The notes under the pieces were generated by a model that saw only the letters and a list, made by a program, of their open reading frames with translations, did no database searches and was not told the origin of the DNA. From Comamonadaceae bacterium (GTDB lineage: Bacteria > Pseudomonadota > Gammaproteobacteria > Burkholderiales > Burkholderiaceae): a stretch of 15,474 bases of DNA. Location: positions 1 through 15,474 of the forward strand of contig CANGSD010000001.1 in the NCBI GenBank assembly GCA_947455875.1, in the 5' to 3' direction. The stretch's first letter is position 1; the number at the start of each line of letters is the position of its first letter. Positions 7,068-13,288 of this stretch are shown in pieces. The translations under genes were made by a program, and so were the position numbers.

Positions 7068-8483
7068 TTAGCTACGCATGATTTGCGAGATCCGCGCCTG
7101 CGCCTCGTCCAGGGCTTCCTTGGACTTCTTCTGGCCCACCAGCGCTGACTGAATCGCGGTGGCCATGGTGTCGCCGACAGCGGGCCACTGCGGCACACGC
7201 GGGCGCCAGTCGACGTCCGTGTCCTGCTCCAGCGATTCGAGGGCGGCGTTGATGAAGTTGTCGCCTGCGTCCTTCATGGCGTTGGCGAATTCGGGGGCCT
7301 TCCAAGAGGACATCCGGTTCAAACCCGAGCGCTTGGCGGGACCCGCGAATTTCCAGGAGGTGCGCGCCTGCGTCTCGGCAGCCGTGGCCCACATGATGAA
7401 CAGCCAGGTGGCTTTCTTGGCGCGCTCGGACAGCGCCGCGTTGATCGGGAACCCCCAGTTCCAGATGGAGGTGACGCGCTTGCCTGCCGGGCCGCGCGGC
7501 CAGCGGGCGTAGGCGATCTTGCCCACGACCTTGGATTTCTCAGGGTTGTTGATCACGGCCGCCGAGGAGTGGGCATCGAGGTAGCAGCCCAGCGTGCCTT
7601 GCGAGAAGGCGTCGGCGATGTCGGGCCAGTTCCAGTTACGCACGGCCGGCGGCGCAAACTGCGTGAGCGCGCTCACATACCAATCGAGGGCGCGCACGGC
7701 CTCGGGGCTGTTGACGACCAGATCCCTGCCTTGGAACCAGTTGCCACCGAAACCGCGGAACAGCGACGGGTACAGGTACATGTTCTGACCCGCGCCCGCA
7801 AAACCACGCATGGCCAGGCCGAACACGCGGTTAGCGGGATCGTTCAAGGCCTTGGCGTTGGCCAGGAGTTGGTCGTAGGTGTCGGCGGGCTTGAGGCCCT
7901 TGGCGGCGTACAGGTCTTTGCGATAGACCTGCACGGTCACTTCGCCGTCGAAAGGAATGCCATAGGGCTTGCCATCGACCGAATCGGCATCACGCCAGGC
8001 CTTGAGGATGTCGTTGTAGTTGTACCAGGCGGCATCGGTGAGCGTGGCGTCGTTCAGGTACTTGTCCAGGGGCTCGACCCACTTGTTGGCGACATACAGC
8101 GGGTAGTACATCGGGTCGGTGGCACTGGTGGCATAGGTCGCTGTCTTGGACGACAGATCGAGCATGGACTTCTGGCGGATCTGGCCGGGCGGCACTTTTT
8201 CGGCGCGCACCTTGATGCCGGTGAGGGCCTCGAACTGCGGCAGCAGGTCCAGCAGGTTGTCGAAGTAGCTGGCGGGAATCACCGCCACGCTGATGGACTC
8301 GCCCTCGACCTGCTTCCAGTTGATCTTGGCGCGGGTGTAGGGCGAGAGGTCGGCGGCTTGCGCATTCGCCGTCCCCATCCAACCGGCACTGCCCAGGCCG
8401 GCCACGCCCAGGGCGGCAGCCTTGCCCAAGAAGCTACGGCGCTCGTCGTCGAATTGCGGTCCGCTCACAGGGGATTCGTTCAT
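7068..8483 (-). CDS. ABC transporter sugar-type solute-binding protein, Tat-exported
   Basis: The product has 471 residues and belongs to the extracellular solute-binding protein family 1. The N-terminus carries a Tat signal: twin arginine at 15-16 in ERRSFLGK, a hydrophobic stretch and an ANA-type cleavage site near residue 40. Export already folded is therefore expected. The mature part starts with a typical beta-strand (GESISVAVIPASYFDNLLDLL) and carries YGIPFDGEVTVQVYRKDLY, the usual hinge-region motif of sugar-binding proteins. It would capture the substrate in the periplasm. The ATG at 8483 is chosen because AAGGAGA (8489-8495) lies five bases upstream; an in-frame TTG at 8498 has no such site. 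First gene of the sulfatase operon, about 70 bases downstream of the predicted transcription start. Confidence 0.92.
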   Translation of the reverse strand: MNESPVSGPQFDDERRSFLGKAAALGVAGLGSAGWMGTANAQAADLSPYTRAKINWKQVEGESISVAVIPASYFDNLLDLLPQFEALTGIKVRAEKVPPGQIRQKSMLDLSSKTATYATSATDPMYYPLYVANKWVEPLDKYLNDATLTDAAWYNYNDILKAWRDADSVDGKPYGIPFDGEVTVQVYRKDLYAAKGLKPADTYDQLLANAKALNDPANRVFGLAMRGFAGAGQNMYLYPSLFRGFGGNWFQGRDLVVNSPEAVRALDWYVSALTQFAPPAVRNWNWPDIADAFSQGTLGCYLDAHSSAAVINNPEKSKVVGKIAYARWPRGPAGKRVTSIWNWGFPINAALSERAKKATWLFIMWATAAETQARTSWKFAGPAKRSGLNRMSSWKAPEFANAMKDAGDNFINAALESLEQDTDVDWRPRVPQWPAVGDTMATAIQSALVGQKKSKEALDEAQARISQIMRS

Positions 8484-8537
8484 GGATGTCTCCTTCAACA
8501 GGGGGTGGAAAGCCTGGCCAGGCGCCCGAAAGCGCCA

Positions 8538-8551
8538 TGAAATCGATTACA
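8538..8551. promoter_or_regulatory. Candidate LacI-family operator (14-bp palindrome)
   Basis: The sequence TGAAATCGATTACA is symmetric around a central CG, with six of seven base pairs matching. An even-length palindrome centred on CG is the classic form of a LacI-family operator. It begins 9 bases downstream of the predicted -10 box of the sulfatase operon and so covers or abuts the start point, a position suited to repression. The divergent LacI gene next door is the obvious binder. Binding is inferred. Confidence 0.6.
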
Positions 8552-8560
8552 TGGAGATAC

Positions 8561-8589
8561 AATGTAGAGGGTTTGGGCCCGCTTGTCAT
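8561..8589 (-). promoter_or_regulatory. Predicted sigma70 promoter of the transporter-sulfatase operon
   Basis: On the minus strand, ATGACA (8584-8589, five of six matches to TTGACA) is followed after exactly 17 bases by TACATT (8561-8566, four of six to TATAAT). Transcription would start near 8553, inside or beside the operator, leaving a leader of about 70 bases. The leader carries a GGCGC/GCGCC hairpin (8521-8536) and a CCTGGCCAGG palindrome (8513-8522). Confidence 0.5.
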
Positions 8590-8600
8590 CGTCCTTGATT

Positions 8601-8614
8601 CAGGGATTTCCCTG
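8601..8614. promoter_or_regulatory. Perfect 14-bp palindrome between the divergent promoters
   Basis: CAGGGATTTCCCTG has two 6-base arms around TT. It lies just upstream of the -35 box of the sulfatase operon and also upstream of the regulator promoter, where an activator could sit. It differs from the CG-centred operator, so a second transcription factor is possible. The role is not known. Confidence 0.35.
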
Positions 8615-8629
8615 GGTCAGGAGGCTGAT

Positions 8630-8658
8630 TTGCTGCAGCCACTGGGGTAAATTAGTAT
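8630..8658 (+). promoter_or_regulatory. Predicted sigma70 promoter of the LacI-family gene
   Basis: TTGCTG (8630-8635) and TAGTAT (8653-8658) are separated by 17 bases, each with four of six consensus matches. Transcription would start near 8665, about 20 bases before the ATG. A CGATTACATG half-operator overlaps the start codon (8678-8687), which would allow autorepression. Confidence 0.42.
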
Positions 8659-8684
8659 CGAATCGCACCCAAAAGAACGATTAC

Positions 8685-9755
8685 ATGAAGCCCGACTCCC
8701 CGGCCCCGTCAGGTGCGCCCGGCGCACCCCGAAGCCGATCGGCCGCCAAGGACGTCGCGCGCCTGGCGGGGGTGTCCACGGCGACGGTGTCGCGGGTGAT
8801 GAACACCCCCGACAGCGTCGAGCCGGCCACCCGCCAGAAGGTGCTGGAGGCGGCGACCAAGCTGCGTTATGTGCCGCATGGCGCAGCGCGCACCTTGCGC
8901 AGTCACCGCAGCCGGATGGTCGGCGCCATCGTGCCCTCCTTCGACTACGCGCTGTATGCGCGCACCACCAGTGCCTTGCAGCGTCGACTGGCCGAGAGGG
9001 GTTACTCGCTGGTGCTGGCCGAACACCATTACGACCTGGGCGCTGAGCTGCGCGTCGCCGGGCAACTGGTGCAACACGGCGTCGATGCCTTTGTGTTCGT
9101 GGGCCTGGACCATGAACAGGCCTTGTTCACCCTGCTTGAAGACTATGGCCGCCCCTATGTGCTGGCCTGGGCGGTCGATCCACAGCGGCGCCACCCGAGC
9201 CTGGGGTTTGACAACCGCGGCACCACGTACGCGATGGGGCGGCACCTGCTGGAGCTGGGGCACCGGCGCTTTGGTCTGCTCAGTGCGCCGCTAGCGGGCA
9301 ATGACCGCGCGCGCACCCGGGGCGAGGGCCTGCGCGCGGCGCTGGACGAGGCGGGGCTGACCCTGGATGAACGCTGCGTGCAGTACGCGCCGATCGCGCT
9401 GCAAGCGGCGCGCGAGGCCATGCACAAGCTGCTCGCACTGCCCGATCCCCCGACGGCGGTGGTGGCGACCAATGACGTGTTCGCGGTGGGCGCGATGCTC
9501 GCATGCCGCGAAGCGGGCGTGCGGGTGCCGCAGGACATCAGCATCACCGGCGTGGACAACACCGACCTGGGCGCCACGCAGACGCCGGGGCTGACCAGTG
9601 TGTCGACGCCCATCGTCGATGTGGGACGCGCGGCGGCCGACCAGCTGGTGGCACGGCTGGAGGGTCAGCCCTATGAGGCCTTCCAGGTGTTTCCGGCGGA
9701 CATCGTGCACCGAGGGACCACCGCGCCGCCGCGGGTGGGGGCGCTGAAGCGGTGA
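8685..9755 (+). CDS. LacI-family transcriptional regulator
   Basis: The product has 356 residues. The N-terminal helix-turn-helix lies at 21-45 (AKDVARLAGVSTATVSRVMN), followed by the hinge at about 65-76 (HGAARTLRSHRS), which inserts into the operator's minor groove. From 77 on, a periplasmic-binding-protein-like sugar-sensing domain shows MVGAIVPSFDYALYARTTSALQ, GLLSAPLAGNDRARTRGEGLRAAL, AVVATNDVFAVGAMLACREAGVRVPQDISITGVDN and TSVSTPIVDVGRAAADQL, all standard LacI/GalR landmarks. The ATG at 8685 is the only reasonable start before the DNA-binding domain; it has only a weak A-rich upstream region rather than a clear Shine-Dalgarno. A 20-residue Pro/Ala-rich tail precedes the HTH. Divergent from the transporter-sulfatase operon, it is probably its inducer-responsive repressor, with the imported or desulfated sugar as inducer. 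Confidence 0.93.
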   Translation: MKPDSPAPSGAPGAPRSRSAAKDVARLAGVSTATVSRVMNTPDSVEPATRQKVLEAATKLRYVPHGAARTLRSHRSRMVGAIVPSFDYALYARTTSALQRRLAERGYSLVLAEHHYDLGAELRVAGQLVQHGVDAFVFVGLDHEQALFTLLEDYGRPYVLAWAVDPQRRHPSLGFDNRGTTYAMGRHLLELGHRRFGLLSAPLAGNDRARTRGEGLRAALDEAGLTLDERCVQYAPIALQAAREAMHKLLALPDPPTAVVATNDVFAVGAMLACREAGVRVPQDISITGVDNTDLGATQTPGLTSVSTPIVDVGRAAADQLVARLEGQPYEAFQVFPADIVHRGTTAPPRVGALKR

Positions 9756-9769
9756 GGGTGAGCCCCGCT

Positions 9770-9795
9770 CTACAGTAACGTATGTGTTACTGTAG
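9770..9795. promoter_or_regulatory. 26-bp inverted repeat upstream of the toxin gene (candidate autoregulatory operator)
   Basis: Perfect 10-base arms, CTACAGTAAC (9770-9779) and GTTACTGTAG (9786-9795), flank a 6-base centre. The repeat ends 5 bases before the toxin ATG. This size and position are typical of operators bound by toxin-antitoxin complexes. A TAGAAT (-10-like, 9793-9798) lies at its right edge but would start transcription inside the gene, so the true promoter is not settled. Confidence 0.6.
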
Positions 9796-9800
9796 AATCC

Positions 9801-10130
9801 ATGACATTCCAGATCAAAGAACTCCTGCTGGACGACGGCATGAGCCCGTTCGGACAGTGGTTCAAGAGCCTCGATGGTGTTGCAGCTGCCAAGGTTCAGG
9901 TTGCAGTGACTCGAATGGAGCAAGGCAATCTGTCGAATGTGGTGTGGTTTCGCTCCATTGGCGAGTTTCGGATCGACTGGGGGCCTGGCCTGAGGATCTA
10001 TTTCGCAAAAGACGACACCCGAATCCTCCTCTTGCTAGCGGGTGGAACCAAGAAACGACAGCAAAAGGACATCGATTTGGCCGTTGAACGTTGGGACGAC
10101 TACAAACGCCGCAAGGCCGTGAAAGGATGA
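9801..10130 (+). CDS. RelE/ParE-superfamily toxin (HigB-like, Gp49 family)
   Basis: The product has 109 residues and belongs to the type II addiction-module killer family whose reference pair is HI1419/HI1420. Landmarks are SPFGQWFKSLD (15-25), the helix AAKVQVAVTRMEQGNL, GEFRIDWGPGLRIYFAKDD (54-72) and LLLLAGGTKKRQQKDID (76-92). The KKRQQKDI motif is diagnostic for this group. Related toxins are ribosome-dependent mRNA nucleases. The N-terminus (QIKELLLDDG) fits the family, so ATG 9801 is preferred over the Met at 9840, though no ribosome-binding site is obvious. It precedes its antitoxin, with a 4-base ATGA overlap, in the order used by higBA-type modules. Base composition looks somewhat less GC-rich than the flanking genes, which would fit horizontal acquisition. 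Confidence 0.85.
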   Translation: MTFQIKELLLDDGMSPFGQWFKSLDGVAAAKVQVAVTRMEQGNLSNVVWFRSIGEFRIDWGPGLRIYFAKDDTRILLLLAGGTKKRQQKDIDLAVERWDDYKRRKAVKG

Positions 10131-10456
10131 ACACCATGGCCCTGACCCGAGACTTCAAGGAGACCGTCGCTGCGCGGGTTCAAGCCGATCCCGCGTTTGC
10201 GAAGGCGCTGCTGGACGAGGCGATCACGCTATTTCTCGACGGCGAGCCGGATACTGCCAAGCTGGTTCTTCGCGACCTAGTGAATGCCACGGTGGGCTTC
10301 GAAAGCCTGGCCGAGGAAATTCACAAGCCCGCCAAGAGTCTGCACCGGATGCTGTCGGCCTCCGGGAATCCGACCATGACGAATATTTCGTCTATCTTTG
10401 CAGCGATCAAGAAGAACCTGCGCGTGCAGGTTCGCACCAAGGTGGTGGCGGCCTAA
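10127..10456 (+). CDS. Antitoxin / HTH protein of the toxin-antitoxin pair
   Basis: The product has 109 residues. The N-terminal half (ALTRDFKETVAARVQADPAFAKALLDEAITLFLDGEPDTAKLVLRDLV) is helical. The C-terminal half, about 55-95, carries a helix-turn-helix-like motif, with GFESLAEEIHKPAKSLHRML followed by SASGNPTMTNISSIFAAI, shared with HI1420-type addiction-module antidotes. It should neutralise the toxin by binding and, through the HTH, repress the shared promoter at the upstream inverted repeat. The ATG at 10127 overlaps the toxin TGA and has GAAAGG just before it; a second Met three codons later is an alternative. Its TAA overlaps tail-to-tail with the TAG of the convergent dehydrogenase gene. 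Confidence 0.8.
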   Translation: MNTMALTRDFKETVAARVQADPAFAKALLDEAITLFLDGEPDTAKLVLRDLVNATVGFESLAEEIHKPAKSLHRMLSASGNPTMTNISSIFAAIKKNLRVQVRTKVVAA

Positions 10457-11427
10457 GCCGGCGCGCGCACGACATTCACCAAGGACTCACCGCGCATCAG
10501 GCGCGTGATGTTGTCAATCAAAGTCTGTTGACGACGGCGCACGGTGCCATGGGTCCAGCCGGACATGTGCGGCGTCATCAGCACATTCGGCAGCGACGCG
10601 AAATCGAAGCGCGAGGGCGCGCACCCGGCGCGCGTCGCATCCGGATACTGGTACCAGGTGTCGATGATGGCGCTGGCCAGTCGGCCCGATTGCAAAGCAT
10701 CAAACAGCGCCGACTCGTCGATCACCGCGCCACGCCCCACATTCACCAACACGGCGTCGGGCCGCATCGCCCCGAGGGCCTGACGCCCCACCAAGCCACG
10801 CGTGGTGTCTGCCAGGGGCAGCGTCACAACGACGATATCCACCGAGGCCATGAATTCATCCAGCGCCGCCAAGCCAAACGCCCGGTCCACGATCGGGCTG
10901 TGGATCGGACTGCGATTGGCCGCATGCACGCGCATGCCGAAGGCCTTGGCGCGCGCTGCGACGGCCTGACCAATATGGCCGAAGCCGAGCACGCCCAGAC
11001 TTTGGTCGCCCAGCTCGGTGCGCAAGGTGTCGTGGTGGCCCGCGTAGTACGTCCAGCGCTGTTCACGCAGGTCGGCGTCGGCTCTCGCCAGCGGCACATG
11101 CCGCAGCAACAGGGCCGCCATCACATATTCGGCGATGGCGTATTCATGTCCGAAGCAGTTGCACACGGCACACCCAGCAGGCAGACAGCGCATATCGATG
11201 CCGTCGGTGCCGGCGGCAGGCGCATGAAACAGGCGCGCCTGCTCGGGACGCGGCATGCTGGCATCCAGGCGCACCCCCACCACCACATCGGCACTGGCGT
11301 AATGTGCGCGGTCGGCGGGATCGGTCAGAAGATCGGGCAGATCCACCAGGGACAGACCCGGCAGCAGACGGGATTCGATGCCCGCGCGGAAGCTGCGCGC
11401 GTTGTGGCCGTGGAAAACGATCTTCAT
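10453..11427 (-). CDS. D-isomer-specific 2-hydroxyacid dehydrogenase family protein
   Basis: The product has 324 residues. The family reduces 2-keto acids to 2-hydroxy acids with NAD(P)H. Visible are HAPAAGTDGID (69-78), the NAD-binding motif GFGHIG (148-153) in SLGVLGFGHIGQAVAARAKAFGM, the catalytic Arg232 in VNVGRGAVIDE and the catalytic His287 in TPHMSGWT. At the usual place of the catalytic glutamate (DVFxxEP) the sequence is DTWYQYP (256-262), so that Glu is replaced, probably by Tyr261. The ATG at 11427 is chosen over a TTG two codons earlier. The gene is last in the sugar-acid operon, 31 bases after idnD. A 2-keto-aldonate reductase role (for example 2-keto-L-gulonate to L-idonate) would fit the neighbours, but this is inference. 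Confidence 0.87.
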   Translation of the reverse strand: MKIVFHGHNARSFRAGIESRLLPGLSLVDLPDLLTDPADRAHYASADVVVGVRLDASMPRPEQARLFHAPAAGTDGIDMRCLPAGCAVCNCFGHEYAIAEYVMAALLLRHVPLARADADLREQRWTYYAGHHDTLRTELGDQSLGVLGFGHIGQAVAARAKAFGMRVHAANRSPIHSPIVDRAFGLAALDEFMASVDIVVVTLPLADTTRGLVGRQALGAMRPDAVLVNVGRGAVIDESALFDALQSGRLASAIIDTWYQYPDATRAGCAPSRFDFASLPNVLMTPHMSGWTHGTVRRRQQTLIDNITRLMRGESLVNVVRAPA

Positions 11428-11458
11428 GATCAAGCAGCTGCCGTGACGAGCCAGACGA

Positions 11459-12505
11459 TCAGGCCACAGCCGCTTGGAAATCGATCTGCACCTTCAGCGA
11501 CTGCAACTTGTCGCAAGCCAGCTCAAAGGCCTTGAGCGCCTGCGAGGCCGGCACCACACCGGTGATGACCGGCTTGCCATCGATCAGGCCTTCGTTGAGG
11601 AATTGCACCGCGGTGGCGAATTCGGGATGAAAGCGGAAAGTGCCACGCAGATCCACCTCCTTGGCCACGATCTGGTTCATGGGCAAGGCGATGTCGCCGC
11701 CCAGGCCCACCGTGACCAACACGCCGCGCGGCACGATCACGTCCAGCGCCATCTTCAGGGCGGCTTCGCTGCCCGAGGCTTCGAATACGGCGTCGAATTG
11801 GCCCTTGTCCACTTTGTAGCGATCCAGGGCCTGCGGGTCGGTGCGCAGGTTGATGGCCTCGTCGGCGCCCATCTCGCGCGCGCATTGCAAGGGACGATCG
11901 GCCAGGTCGGCTGCGACGATGCGCGCCGCGCCCGCGCGGCGCAGGCCGCCAATCAAGAGCGAACCAATCGGGCCGCAGCCCGTGACCAGCACCTGCTTGC
12001 CCAAGACACCGCCGGCGCGCTGGATGGCATGCAAGCCCACCGACAGAGGCTCGGCCAAGGCCGCCTCGGACAGACTGAGGTGATCCCCAATCGCATGCGC
12101 CTGGTGGGCTTCGATGACGATGAACTCGCTGAAGGCGCCCTGAATATGCGGAAAGGGCATGGCGCTGCCATAAAAGCGCATGTTCAGACAGTGGTTGTGC
12201 TGACCCTGCTGGCAAAAGCGGCAATGGCCGCAAGGGCGTGAAGGCGAGATCGCCATGCGCTGGCCCGCGCGCAAGCCCGCCACCTGGGCGCCCACACTGT
12301 GCACGATGCCCGAGACCTCATGCCCCAGTGCCATCGGCTCGCGGATACGCACCGTGCCAAAGCCCCCGTGCTGAAAGTAATGCAGGTCTGAGCCGCAGAT
12401 GCCGCCGAAGGCGACGCGTACCAGCAGCTGGTGTGCGCCGGGTGCGGGCATGTCGGCGTCTTGAATACGCAGGTCTTGAGGGCCGTGGCAGACGATGGAT
12501 TTCAT
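11459..12505 (-). CDS. idnD: L-idonate 5-dehydrogenase-like zinc alcohol dehydrogenase
   Basis: The product has 348 residues and belongs to the medium-chain zinc dehydrogenases. IdnD oxidises L-idonate to 5-keto-D-gluconate with NAD(P). Catalytic-zinc residues are Cys37 (GGICGSDLHY), His62-Glu63 (GHEVSG) and Glu152 (LAEPLSVGLHA). The structural zinc site has Cys92, Cys95, Cys98 and Cys106 (CGHCRFCQQGQHNHC). The cofactor motif is GCGPIG (176-181). The stretches MRFYGSAMPFPHIQGAFSE and LRGTFRFHPEFATAVQFLNEGLI closely match what I recall of E. coli IdnD, beyond generic family similarity. It follows the idnO-like gene by 12 bases. Sorbitol or other polyol dehydrogenase activity is the main alternative. 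Confidence 0.86.
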   Translation of the reverse strand: MKSIVCHGPQDLRIQDADMPAPGAHQLLVRVAFGGICGSDLHYFQHGGFGTVRIREPMALGHEVSGIVHSVGAQVAGLRAGQRMAISPSRPCGHCRFCQQGQHNHCLNMRFYGSAMPFPHIQGAFSEFIVIEAHQAHAIGDHLSLSEAALAEPLSVGLHAIQRAGGVLGKQVLVTGCGPIGSLLIGGLRRAGAARIVAADLADRPLQCAREMGADEAINLRTDPQALDRYKVDKGQFDAVFEASGSEAALKMALDVIVPRGVLVTVGLGGDIALPMNQIVAKEVDLRGTFRFHPEFATAVQFLNEGLIDGKPVITGVVPASQALKAFELACDKLQSLKVQIDFQAAVA

Positions 12506-12517
12506 GGTGAGGCGCGA

Positions 12518-13288
12518 TCAGAGGGTGGCGGTGATGCCGCCGTCGACGTACAGGATATGTCCGTTCACAAAGCGTGAGGCCTCGCTGGCCAGAAACACGA
12601 TGGCAGGACCGAGGTCTTCCACATCCCCCCAGCGACGGCTCGGGGTGCGGCCCACCAACCAGGCGCTGAAGGTGGCGTCGTCCACCAGCGCTTGCGTCAG
12701 CTCGGTCTTGAAGTAGCCCGGGCCCAGGCCGTTGACCTGCAGGCCGTGGGGGCCCCAGTCGACGGCCATGCCCTTGGTCAGCATCTTCATCGCGCCTTTG
12801 CTGGCCATGTAGGGCGCCGTGCCGGGTCGACCCAACTCGCTTTGCACCGAGCAGATGTTGATGATCTTGCCGTGCCTGCGTGGGAGCATCTTGCGGGCCA
12901 CGGCCTGGCCCACGTAGTAGGCGCTGTCCAGATTGGTCTTCATGATCCGGTGCCAATCGGCATCGGCGAATTCGTCCAGCGGCGCGCGGATGGTCATGCC
13001 CGCGTTGTTCACCAGGATGTCGATCGGGCCCTGGACCTCGATCTGTTCGATGGCAGCGCGTACCGCGTCGCCGTCGGTCACGTCAAAGCCCATGCTGCTG
13101 GCGGGGAGGCCCTCGGCCTGCAGCATGGCCGTGGTGGCAGCGAGCTTGCCCGCGTCACGGCCATTGAGGATCACGTGCGCGCCAGCCTGGGCCAAGGCCC
13201 GCGCCAGGGCCAGGCCGATGCCCCCGGAGGAGCCCGTGATCAGGGCGCGGCGGCCATCGAGGCGAAAGTCGTCAAGGATCTGGGTCAT
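12518..13288 (-). CDS. idnO: Gluconate 5-dehydrogenase-like SDR
   Basis: The product has 256 residues and is a classical short-chain dehydrogenase. IdnO reduces 5-keto-D-gluconate to D-gluconate. The cofactor motif TGSSGGIG is at 18-25, NNAG at 94-97, Asn119, and the catalytic Ser147, Tyr160 and Lys164 are all in place. IINICSVQSELGR, YMASKGAMKMLTKGMAVDWGPHGLQVNGLGPGYFKTELTQALV and RTPSRRWGD resemble the gluconate 5-dehydrogenase subgroup closely. The C-terminus has the usual VNGHILYVDGG. The ATG at 13288 overlaps the stop of the TRAP large permease (ATGA). Pairing with an IdnD-like gene supports an L-idonate/5-ketogluconate route. Other SDR substrates remain possible. Confidence 0.87.
   Translation of the reverse strand: MTQILDDFRLDGRRALITGSSGGIGLALARALAQAGAHVILNGRDAGKLAATTAMLQAEGLPASSMGFDVTDGDAVRAAIEQIEVQGPIDILVNNAGMTIRAPLDEFADADWHRIMKTNLDSAYYVGQAVARKMLPRRHGKIINICSVQSELGRPGTAPYMASKGAMKMLTKGMAVDWGPHGLQVNGLGPGYFKTELTQALVDDATFSAWLVGRTPSRRWGDVEDLGPAIVFLASEASRFVNGHILYVDGGITATL

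Noticed and set aside
7569..8540. A 323-codon + strand frame opposite the binding-protein gene
   Set aside because: The opposite strand encodes a full solute-binding protein with a Tat signal; this translation is low-complexity Gly/Val-rich without motifs.
8583..8684. N-terminal extension of the LacI-type regulator to 8583
   Set aside because: It would place the predicted promoter inside the coding sequence, and LacI proteins begin shortly before the helix-turn-helix.
9793..9798. TAGAAT as the -10 box of the toxin-antitoxin operon
   Set aside because: It would start transcription downstream of the preferred ATG, and no -35 box lies 16-18 bases upstream.
10528..11535. A 335-codon + strand frame opposite the 2-hydroxyacid dehydrogenase
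   Set aside because: Gln/His/Arg-rich translation typical of an antisense frame in GC-rich DNA.
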